In this document: piece by piece, positions 56,187 to 64,000 of the stretch | Numbering within the stretch: the stretch's first letter is position 1 | How the letters are laid out: every line of letters begins with the position of its first letter | Assembly (NCBI GenBank): GCA_963809925.1 | Contig: CAWELH010000004.1 | Coordinates: 186,001 to 250,000, forward strand | Source of the DNA: DASQZK01 sp963809925 | GTDB lineage: Bacteria; Bacteroidota; Bacteroidia; Bacteroidales; GCA-2748055 | Direction: 5' to 3' | Length of the DNA stretch: 64,000 nucleotides | The notes under the pieces: generated by a model | Seen by the model: only the letters and a program-made list of their open reading frames with translations | Database searches by the model: none | What the model was told of the DNA's origin: nothing | Made by a program: the position numbers and the translations under genes

Positions 56187-57452
56187 ATGAAGGAACAAAA
56201 AACCAATCGTCGTGAATTCCTTAAAAAATCGCTGGTAACTGCAGCTGGATTCACAATTATTCCCAGGCATGTCATGGGAAGAGGATTTGTTGCCCCGAGT
56301 GATATGCTCACAAAGGCTATCATAGGTGTAGGAGGAATGGGTAAAGGGCACATCCCTTATGAGGGAACCCGCGTTCTCGCCGTATGTGATGTGGATAAAA
56401 ACCATTTAGCAGAAGCACTCAGACTGGCAGGAAACGATGCCAGGGGATATGCTGATTTCCGGGAAGTTCTTCAGCGATCCGACATCGATATCATTCACAT
56501 TGCAACCCCCCCGCACTGGCATGGCCTTATGTCGGTCATGGCAGCTGAAGCCGGGAAAGATGTATGGTGTGAAAAACCTATGACACGAACCATCGGGGAG
56601 GGAAAACGCGTCAGAGAAGTCATACAGTCCACAGGACGCATGTTCAGACTTAACACCTGGTTCCGTTTCAAGGATGTCTTCTACGGTCTCGGAACACCGG
56701 TCAAGCCTCTAAAGAAAGCCGTCCAAAATGGTGTTTTGGGATGGCCACTTAAAGTAACCATTAGCGGCGTGACAGGATTTGACTGGAAATTTTACTGGGT
56801 TGGGAAAACAAACCTGCAGCCCCAACCTGTGCCTGAAGTACTTGACTATAACATGTGGCTGGGTCCGGCACCCGACAAACCGTATAATATCCACCGCACA
56901 CATCAGACATTCCGTGGTTACTGGGATTATGATGGCGGCGGTTTGGGCGATATGGGACAACACTACCTGGATCCGGTGCAATACATTCTTGATAAAGATG
57001 ATACCGGCCCTGTAAAAATCGAGGTCGATGCACCCCAGCAAAACTATGATGCAGTAGGTACCTGGCGCAGAATTATATATACCTATGCCGACGGTTGTCA
57101 GATCATTCTCGACGGCGAAAACCACGATAAGGATGCAGCCTACATTGAGGGTCCAAAAGGTAAAATATTCAAGGGATTTGAGTCTGATATTCCCAATCTC
57201 AGGAATCTCATTGACGCACTGCCGGATCCGGAACCGCAGATCACTGTCTTTAGCGAATCGGTCAGGACCAGAAAAAAGTTTGCACTCAATGAGATGAACG
57301 GCCACCGGTCGGCTTCCCTGGTAAACCTTGGAAAAATTGCACTCCAACTGGGACGGTCTCTTGACTACGATCCTGTGACCGAGGAATTTGTAAATGATGA
57401 AGAGGCAAACAGGATGATAATTCAGCCAATGCGATCAGAATGGATAATATAG
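56187..57452 (+). CDS. Tat-exported Gfo/Idh/MocA-family oxidoreductase
   Basis: 421 residues. Tat signal with NRREFLKK (7-14). A Rossmann domain follows (AIIGVGGMGKGHI; LAVCDVDKNH; IIHIATPPHWHGLMSVMAAEAGKDVWCEKPMTRT, where EKP is the family Lys), then the alpha/beta substrate domain with GGGLGDMGQHYLDPVQYIL. The Tat signal implies that it folds with NAD(P) inside before export. Such enzymes can oxidise the 3-hydroxyl of a glycoside; the following DUF1080 gene, which belongs to the 3-keto-glycoside hydrolase/lyase family, fits this. It is the start of a probable operon with the HEAT/DUF1080 gene. Confidence 0.93.
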   Translation: MKEQKTNRREFLKKSLVTAAGFTIIPRHVMGRGFVAPSDMLTKAIIGVGGMGKGHIPYEGTRVLAVCDVDKNHLAEALRLAGNDARGYADFREVLQRSDIDIIHIATPPHWHGLMSVMAAEAGKDVWCEKPMTRTIGEGKRVREVIQSTGRMFRLNTWFRFKDVFYGLGTPVKPLKKAVQNGVLGWPLKVTISGVTGFDWKFYWVGKTNLQPQPVPEVLDYNMWLGPAPDKPYNIHRTHQTFRGYWDYDGGGLGDMGQHYLDPVQYILDKDDTGPVKIEVDAPQQNYDAVGTWRRIIYTYADGCQIILDGENHDKDAAYIEGPKGKIFKGFESDIPNLRNLIDALPDPEPQITVFSESVRTRKKFALNEMNGHRSASLVNLGKIALQLGRSLDYDPVTEEFVNDEEANRMIIQPMRSEWII

Positions 57453-57539
57453 GCATTTCGTCTTGCGGGTAATATGCTTTAGGATAAATACCGGCAATGA
57501 GAATCAGAATTTAAGTTCGTACCAAATAGCTTTCAAATA

Positions 57540-58580
57540 ATGAAATCATACAGAACGAAATTTTTAGTGACGATACTGACAACGTTCCTGCTCGTTCAGG
57601 CATACAGTCAGGATAACCGAACACTAAACACGAAAGTTGCAGATATCCTCGTCCAGTTCCCCGCCAGGGATGCCGGTTACACCGACCGTCTGATGTCAGA
57701 AATCGTGAATCTGGGACCGGAAGGCATTGCCGGATTCTGCGACATGATCATCCCCCCCGGTACCGGCGATGACAGTCGTGCGCGTTACGCCCTGGGAAGT
57801 CTGGCCAGATATGCAGGAGGACCTGTCTCAGACGATGTCCGTAGTCTGGTTGAATCTGCTTTCCTAAAGGCACTGGATAAAGCTTCGGACAGTGAGGTGA
57901 AGGCGTTTTTTATCCGCAGGCTGGCATATTGTGGTCAAGAGATGACCATTGATGCTCTTGGAAAATATCTTGATACGGAAACTACCCTGGCTCCGGCAAT
58001 CGCTACACTTACCAGCCTCAGGAGTGATGATGCTGCAAAGATCATCCTGACTCATATGGAAGGGAAAGCAGAAGCTCAGCAAGTCGCATTTATTAAAGCA
58101 CTGGGAGTTATTGGATATAAACCTGCTGAACCGGTTCTCATTTCGCTTGCAGGTTCAGGCAATACTGAATTGCGAAAACAACTATATCGTGCATTGGCAG
58201 GACTTGGCAGTGCAAATTCAATGACACTGATGCAAAATGCTGCCGGGAAGGCCGGATATGCTGCAGATAATGCGAACACGATGGTTTCATACCTGATGTA
58301 TGCGAGCCGATTAGGTAAGAGTGGAGAAAACAAGCTCAGCAACCAGGTGTGTACCGACATTTTGAAGAATTGCAAACAAAGTGATCAGTTGCAATTCCGG
58401 TCCGCAGCACTTGAAATCCTGCGGAACAACGAAGGTTCCGCATCAACAGGAGTATTGATCAAAGAAATTAAAAATGAAAACAAGGCATACCGGAATGCGG
58501 TACTCCGGGTAGCCGGTGATGGGTTAACATCTGAAGAAGTTAGTGAATGGATCCGGGCTATGAAAAAATCACCATGCTGA
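57540..58580 (+). pseudogene. HEAT-repeat 5' part of a frameshifted HEAT/DUF1080 gene
   Basis: A signal peptide (FLLVQAYSQ) and HEAT-like helical repeats over 346 residues, ending abruptly RAMKKSPC. In the +1 frame, translation is open from 58564 as KNHHAETKAEIIHFLAGRQ and runs without a stop into the DUF1080 gene, continuing the HEAT pattern. The switch lies at a six-A run (58563-58568): with five As the two parts would form one protein of about 1130 residues. This is either a real frameshift mutation or a homopolymer sequence error; a +1 slip during expression is less likely. Intact, the protein would be periplasmic. Confidence 0.75.
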
Positions 58581-60936
58581 GACAAAGGCTGAGATCATTC
58601 ATTTTCTTGCCGGAAGACAGGAAAGTATTGTTCTGGACGATGCGATTCTTCCTTCTCTACAGTCTGATGATCCCGTGGATCGAAATGAGGCAATCAGCTC
58701 CATTGCACTGAACCAGGGAAATAAAGCTGTTCCGGTATTGCTGGAGCAACTGGAACGTCCCGGGCCGGAAAGCACAGTTTTAGCGGTCGAGAATGCATTA
58801 CTAACAGTCTGCTCGGCAGAGGACGGAGACATGCTGGCGGCAAAATTAATTAAGGTAAATTCAACAGGTCAGGTGGTGATTATTCACGTTTTGGCTGAAC
58901 GTCGTGCAACATCACATTTTGCAGATGTTGAGAGCCTCTGTTCTTCCACCGACAAAATGGTAAGCACAGCAGCCTTCGCAGCCCTTGATCGTTTGGCTAA
59001 ACCAGGCGACATAAGCCGCCTGCTTGTTCTGCTTAAGCAAAACAACGGAGCGGAAAAGACCGGCGAATTGCAGCAGGCTGTTGAAAACCTTTATAAAAGG
59101 AGCGATCACCCGGAGACATCCATTATTCTGGATGAGATGCAGTCAAAAGACCTCAGGGAAAAGCTCATCCCAATACTGCCGTACCTGAAGGATAAGAACG
59201 GATTGAAAACGGTGACAGCTCTGCTTGACAACGGTCAGCCGGATGAAAAAACTGCGGCATTTAAAGCGTTGACAGTCTGGACGGATGCTTCGGCTTTACC
59301 GGTTCTTTTCAGGATTTTCCGCAATAAAGCCTTTCTCTCAGACCGTGATGAGACATTAGGTGCATACCTGAGACTGGCCGGTAACAGTGCCATTCCCGAC
59401 GACCAGCATCTCTTGTGGATCGAGAAGATCATGCCAGAATGTACTACCGCGAAAGAGCAGAACAGGGTGATTTGGGCAGCAGGTTCCATTAAAACCTTTC
59501 TTTCACTTGTATTTGTATCACAGTATCTGGACGAAGAGGCTCTGACCAGGTCGGCGGCTTCTGCCGTTGTTGCCATTGTCCTTCCTTCAGCAGGTGAAAA
59601 CAATGGCCTGAAAGGGCAAATAGTCCGCCAGACACTCGAAAAAGCTGCATCGAAACTTACCGGTCCTGACAGCCAGTATACGAAAATCGACATTCAGGAA
59701 TACCTGAATAAGATGCCGGCAGAAAAAGGCTATGAATCCATTTTTAACGGGAAGGATCTCAGCGGATGGCAGGGACTGGTAGGGGACCCGGTAAAAAGGT
59801 CTAAAATGTCGGCAAAGGAGATCATGAAAGCCCAGGCTGAGGCCAATCGTAAAATGTTGGAAAACTGGACGGTAAGAGACGGATGTATTGTGTTTAACGG
59901 AAGTGGCGATAACCTGTGCACGAAGAAAATATATAAAGATTTCGATATGCTCGTTGACTGGAAAATTACAAAAAACGGTGATAGTGGCATCTACCTGAAA
60001 GGTACGCCCCAGGTTCAGATCTGGGATACTTCCAGAGTGGACGTTGGTGCACAGGTAGGCTCAGGAGGGCTTTACAATAATCAGGAAAACAAGAGCACCC
60101 CCCTCGTCCTTGCCGACAATGCCATTGGTGACTGGAATACCTTCCGGATTCACATGACCGGTGATATTGTTACAGTATACTTAAACGGTGTCCTTGTAGT
60201 TGATCATGTGAAGATGGAAAATTACTGGGACAGGAGCATTCCCCTGTTCAGCGAAGGACCCGTTGAACTGCAGGCGCATGGTACAGACCTTGCGTTCCGC
60301 AACCTGTATATACGCGAAATTGAACCGGATGTGGCCATGCTGAGTGATGCAGAAAAAGCTGACGGTTTCGTTTCCCTGTTTAATGGAAAGGACCTTGATA
60401 ACTGGGTCGGAAACAAGGTCGATTATGAAGCTGAGAATGGTTTGTTGGCCATATACCCCAAGGAAGGCAGTCATGGTAACCTTTACACCGAAAAGGAATA
60501 TTCTGATTTCGTTTTTCGATTTGAGTTTCAGCTAACACCCGGTGCAAACAATGGCCTTGGTATTCATGCACCGCTCCGGGGTGATGCCGCATATGTTGGG
60601 AAAGAATTGCAGATCCTGGATAACACCGCCCCGGTTTATGCCAACCTGCAGCCATACCAGTATCATGGTTCAGTTTACGGTATAATCCCGGCAAAACGGG
60701 GCTTCCTTAAACCGGTTGGTGAATGGAATGAAGAAGAGGTAATCGTAAAAGGGGACGATATAAAAATTACACTGAACGGTACTGTTATCCTTGACGGGAA
60801 TGTAAAAGAAGCTACCAAAAACGGAACAGCCGATCACAAAGAACATCCGGGCCTTGAAAGGCATACCGGGCACATCGGTTTCCTGGGCCACGGTTCGGAA
60901 CTGAAGTTCAGGAATATCCGGATTAAGGAGCTGTAG
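58564..60936 (+). pseudogene. HEAT/double-DUF1080 3' part of the frameshifted gene
   Basis: Open from 58564; the first possible start is GTG at 58675, but it has no signal peptide, which supports the view that this is the rest of the gene beginning at 57540. HEAT repeats (to about 59690) are followed by two DUF1080 (3-keto-disaccharide hydrolase) domains: FNGKDLSGWQGL ... WKITKNGDSGIYLKG ... VQIWD ... LAFRNLYIREI, then FNGKDLDNWVG ... NNGLGIHAP ... ELQILDN ... KFRNIRIKEL. DUF1080 jelly-rolls cleave 3-keto-glycosides made by Gfo/Idh/MocA dehydrogenases such as the one upstream. If the frameshift is real the protein would not be exported. Confidence 0.75.
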
Positions 60937-61274
60937 GTCTGGCGGATCAACAAATCACCATAAAATAATGAGTGATGGAGTGATGGAGTGATGAGGAGTA
61001 ACACATAGAAACCCCATCATTAAAATTGCGTTGTCTATTTCGAACGTCCCCGCAAATTACCTTATTGTGAACCACATAAGGCACATAATGTCACATAAGG
61101 AAGATTTTGAACCACAAAAGTCACATAAGTACCAATGTAGCGTCAATAAATTAAATTGCAGTGTAAACTTTAAGCGCGTCCGCCGAAGCTTTAGTGGTGG
61201 CGCAAGCTACGGCGGACGCGGTTTGGTGAATTGGTGATTTGAAGAGTGATGGTAAGAACGTCTAAATCATCCCA
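60937..61274. repeat. 338-base intergenic repeat cluster
   Basis: No gene. Contents: three perfect tandem copies of GAGTGATG (60970-60993); the unit gaaccacataaggcacataa within 61052-61096, matching 40590-40634, followed by a partial second copy (gaaccacaaaagtcacataag); and a strong hairpin at 61176-61219. The region separates the convergent DUF1080 and GH20 genes. Confidence 0.65.
61176..61219. repeat. REP-like hairpin
   Basis: GCGTCCGCCG (61176-61185) pairs with CGGCGGACGC (61210-61219); after one A/A mismatch AGCTT (61187-61191) pairs with AAGCT (61204-61208), leaving a 12-base loop. A diverged copy in opposite orientation lies in 40985-41080 (shared core on its minus strand: gtggtgcaagctacggtgg). 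No T-run follows, so it is more a repeat element than a terminator. Confidence 0.6.
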
Positions 61275-63461
61275 TCACATCTTCTGATTAGCCTTCATCC
61301 ATTCGCTCAGTTCGGACAAGAATAACTCCTCATCCTGTATTATCCAGGTAAGGTCTTCCCGCTGACTGGCAAAATGGAAATACCGGTCGGGGACATAGGT
61401 ATCGGGATATGAAATAAATCGGGTGGTACTGTATACGTCTTTCAGGTTTTCCCATGCCTTGTAAAAATCCTTCATTGCCTCCTTTACACCGTTTAGTTCC
61501 TCACTTTTACGTGCACTTGCTGCCTTATCGTATTTCTCTATGGCAAGCAGAATACGCGGCGCGGTAACCTGAAAATCGTTAAGAGCCGAGAATAGCAGCC
61601 AGTGGTACCTGTTCCGTTTTGAAGCTTTGTATAGTTCATCCAGTTCATGGCCGATGGCCGCATATTCATCATATACCTTTTCTGCTTCAGCCAGGCGGCC
61701 GGCATATTGCTTACTCCATGAACCCGGTGATTGAAGATCGGGCAGATCAATAAGGATATCGGTGAAATCCACTCTAACCGGGGACCCCGGTTTTTTGGGC
61801 GGAAGCCAGTGTGCCAGGCCCGGGAGGTTAAACAGGGCGTTCTCCATATCCATTCTGTTCCCGGTTTTAACGTATGCTGTCTCCCAGAATCTGGCACCTT
61901 CTTCCAGCCTTTTGTACAGCTCCGCAAAATCAGGTCTGCTAACGGCATATTCACGTTGCAGGTAGGCCTCATCAAAGCTATCCAGGGAACGTCGTCCGGG
62001 CGACCAGCTGTATTCAGCGGAAGCGATGAAGCCTCTCCAATAGGTTTCCATGTGGGGTGAACGATCGTCCCAGGCAGTACACAGCATTCCTTCCGTTTCC
62101 TTTTCCGCGGCAAGCTCTGTAAAACTCTTTATCGCGGCGATACCGTTCATCGACGTACTATCGCGGTCATCAGCTGGGAACAAGGCACTGGCGCCCGACT
62201 GTGCTGCCGTAGCGACCATTACTTTTAACCCATGCTCCCTATACCAATCGAGCGCCATGATATTACCGGCTTCCCTTCCCGAATTATAATTCCATCTCAT
62301 GTAAATGCATTTCTTCGGGAAATCTGAAATTACCTCGTTCAGCTTGTTTTTTCCAGTCTTCCAAATCTCGGCTGCCTTCTCTTTATCGATATTTTTATAG
62401 GTAGTTTCATAAACCCCTCCTTCCTTCAAGGGCATATCATCCCAGAAAATAGGTATTCTGCCGTTTTCTTCCGCAAATTCACAAACCCTCTTCAGCCAGT
62501 ATAGATTCAGGCTTAACATGCCTTCTTTGTCGGCAGTTGGTTTGCATCTCGGACACAAACCAATGTTTCCGGTTTCATCACCGCCTACATGAAGATATCG
62601 TGATCCTGGTGTTGCCTTGATAGCATCACGATAGAGGTCAAAAAGAACCTGGTATGTTCCTTCATTCAGCGGGCAAAATGCCCAGCGGTTGTAGGGGAGT
62701 TCCCTGAGATGTGCATATTCTTCATGCTTAAGGATGAATGTTGCATGTCCAAGGCCCTGTACAAGCGGTGAAATTTCTATATGCCGTTCACTTGCATACT
62801 TTGTAAGGGCTGCCATTTCATCAATACTTATCGCCTGAGGTGCTCCAACGAGGGGTTGACGTTCGTACCGTAGCTTATCCTCAAACTCGAAAATGATGGC
62901 GTTGATCTTATACCGTGCAAGGCGGTCGATGCTATGGTAATAATAGTCCATATTATCGAGATGGTGCTTTACGTCAAAATGTACTGATCGATAGGCCAGG
63001 GCCGGATAATCGGTGATCCTGCAGGCAGGTACGGGAACATTAAAATCTCGGGCATCCTCCAGAAGCTGTTCAAGCGTCTGACATCCATAAAATATGCCGG
63101 CTTCCCCAGGTGCAATAATTTCTGCATTACCATTTATAATGGTTAATACATAGCCTTCTTTCGATGCAGGAACCTGTTTGTTGTCTATCCTCAGGCTGAG
63201 TGATCCTTTTCCTTTTCCCTTGTCGGGAAGAAGAGAAAGCAATTCGCCCATGACCGGGCGTTTTATATCATTTTCCAGGACAAGGAATTGCAGGTCATCA
63301 AAACGAATACCTTTTCCCTTCAGCATTTCCGTATTTACAGGTTCCGGAAGGATTCGGAAAGGTGCGGGCATTGTTCCGGCGACCGTCCTCACTTGAACAC
63401 CGGAGGCTGAAATGATCATGCCTGCGATCAGGAATAAAAGAACGGTCTTAAGTGACTTCAT
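61275..63461 (-). CDS. GH20-family beta-N-acetylhexosaminidase
   Basis: About 728 residues with a signal peptide (MKSLKTVLLFLIAGMIISASG). An N-terminal GH20b-type domain is followed by the GH20 TIM barrel: YRSVHFDVKHHLDNMDYYYH, SPLVQGLGHATFIL and the catalytic Asp-Glu pair in HVGGDETGNIG; SSxWDD-type aromatic CTAWDDRSP is in the later barrel. A long helical C-terminal region (about 530-728) is an addition to the core. The ATG at 63461 fits the signal better than 63473. It probably removes terminal GlcNAc or GalNAc, though divergent GH20 members with other specificity exist. It sits 30 bases after the DUF4838-like gene. Confidence 0.88.
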   Translation of the reverse strand: MKSLKTVLLFLIAGMIISASGVQVRTVAGTMPAPFRILPEPVNTEMLKGKGIRFDDLQFLVLENDIKRPVMGELLSLLPDKGKGKGSLSLRIDNKQVPASKEGYVLTIINGNAEIIAPGEAGIFYGCQTLEQLLEDARDFNVPVPACRITDYPALAYRSVHFDVKHHLDNMDYYYHSIDRLARYKINAIIFEFEDKLRYERQPLVGAPQAISIDEMAALTKYASERHIEISPLVQGLGHATFILKHEEYAHLRELPYNRWAFCPLNEGTYQVLFDLYRDAIKATPGSRYLHVGGDETGNIGLCPRCKPTADKEGMLSLNLYWLKRVCEFAEENGRIPIFWDDMPLKEGGVYETTYKNIDKEKAAEIWKTGKNKLNEVISDFPKKCIYMRWNYNSGREAGNIMALDWYREHGLKVMVATAAQSGASALFPADDRDSTSMNGIAAIKSFTELAAEKETEGMLCTAWDDRSPHMETYWRGFIASAEYSWSPGRRSLDSFDEAYLQREYAVSRPDFAELYKRLEEGARFWETAYVKTGNRMDMENALFNLPGLAHWLPPKKPGSPVRVDFTDILIDLPDLQSPGSWSKQYAGRLAEAEKVYDEYAAIGHELDELYKASKRNRYHWLLFSALNDFQVTAPRILLAIEKYDKAASARKSEELNGVKEAMKDFYKAWENLKDVYSTTRFISYPDTYVPDRYFHFASQREDLTWIIQDEELFLSELSEWMKANQKM

Positions 63462-63491
63462 TTGATGACGCATACGATATAATTTAATGGA

Positions 63492-64000
63492 TTAAAATAG
63501 TTCTTCGAGCCTCCACCGGATATAATCGGGATACATAACCACCATATTCTGGTTGGGATGGGACCTGCTGTAGTCCACAAGTTTATCGAGGTCCCCGGGC
63601 TTCCGGGAGGAGAAAGCATCAGAATAAAGCCGGAAGAATTCGACATAAGTTTTTAGTCTTACGATCCTCTCTCTGATCACAACATCTTGTTCACGTTGGA
63701 GAATGATATCCAAATTGTTGAGAATTTTTAAGGCTACCGGATCTATAAGAGCTAATCTGCCGGCGTAGGCTTCATCCTCTGGCCGAAGGTATGGTTCGGG
63801 CTGCAGTTCTGTGAATATGCTATTGAAGACATTTTCTATGTCTGTTGAATCGGCACCATAGTAATCCCGGCAATACTCATGCAGCAGAAAAGGGATACTC
63901 TGGCTAGGGTCCCAGCATGCTTTGGCAAAAAACCAACAGTTAAAGCAGGTCCGCCACCAGTTTTCCATCGGAAGAAATAATGAGATAATACCGCGATAAC
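63492..64000 (-). CDS. C-terminal part of a DUF4838-like protein (runs off the window)
   Basis: The frame is open to the right edge, so the N-terminal part is missing; the Met at 63968 is internal. The visible 169 residues include NWWRTCFNCWFFAKACWDPSQSIPFLLHEYCRDYYG, matching the end of the DUF4838 domain of large secreted Bacteroidota proteins related to alpha-glucuronidase-type enzymes, then a helical tail. The gene is cotranscribed with the GH20 gene and likely acts on the same glycan. Activity cannot be judged from this part. Confidence 0.65.
   Translation of the reverse strand, partial: YRGIISLFLPMENWWRTCFNCWFFAKACWDPSQSIPFLLHEYCRDYYGADSTDIENVFNSIFTELQPEPYLRPEDEAYAGRLALIDPVALKILNNLDIILQREQDVVIRERIVRLKTYVEFFRLYSDAFSSRKPGDLDKLVDYSRSHPNQNMVVMYPDYIRWRLEELF

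Noticed and set aside
60970..60993. CRISPR array
   Set aside because: The three 8-base units are directly tandem without spacers; this is a simple tandem repeat.

Overview
The window looks like a chromosomal segment from an uncultured, polysaccharide-degrading member of the Bacteroidota, probably a Bacteroidales/Marinilabiliales-type anaerobe or facultative anaerobe. The signs are a SusC/SusD pair, a type IX secretion (T9SS) C-terminal tail, DUF4249 and FISUMP proteins, many lipoproteins and glycoside hydrolases, weak Shine-Dalgarno sequences, and no rRNA, tRNA, phage or insertion sequence. These calls come from reading motifs by eye; no database search was possible.

Layout. 1-5.5 kb: the end of a surface-type protein, then SusC and SusD. 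5.5-13.3 kb (minus strand): two tandem GH9 cellulases, a cellobiose/mannobiose 2-epimerase and a GH26 mannanase. With SusCD these form a cellulose/glucomannan locus. 13.6-20.9 kb: a TonB-receptor operon (230-aa secreted protein, STN-type TonB receptor, DUF4249 lipoprotein, MG2-like protein) followed by a FISUMP lipoprotein. 21.3-26.8 kb: a YciI-like protein, a GH16 remnant, a short-chain dehydrogenase, mannonate dehydratase and a GH67 alpha-glucuronidase, which together suit glucuronate release and catabolism. 27.2-30.9 kb: a kinase / response regulator / hybrid kinase trio without DNA-binding output, and a DUF2059 protein. 31.3-38.8 kb: a LacI regulator followed by GH172, GH116, GH43 and a sulfatase. 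39-40.4 kb: a 60-aa membrane protein and an AraC regulator.

41.2-47.3 kb: a probable operon of a glycyl radical enzyme (GRE) with its activase, a TIM-barrel epimerase-like protein, a phytanoyl-CoA-dioxygenase-like protein and a sugar MFS porter. The GRE lacks the Cys-x-Glu motif of GRE dehydratases. 47.6-56 kb is the most unusual part: a PstS-like/GcvH-like fusion, a HybA-like Tat iron-sulfur protein, a HybB/NrfD-like quinone-interacting protein and a second membrane-anchored GcvH-like protein, with no catalytic oxidoreductase subunit. It is preceded by a good sigma-54 promoter with two near-identical upstream palindromic sites, and followed by a sensor kinase with a CxxCH heme-c motif and its NtrC-type activator. 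An archaemetzincin follows. 56.2-61 kb: a Tat-exported Gfo/Idh/MocA oxidoreductase and a HEAT/DUF1080 gene split by a +1 frameshift (3-keto-glycoside type). 61.3-64 kb (minus strand): a GH20-family hexosaminidase and the end of a DUF4838-like protein.

Several intergenic regions carry decayed dispersed repeats and hairpins; two pairs of related copies are present within the window.
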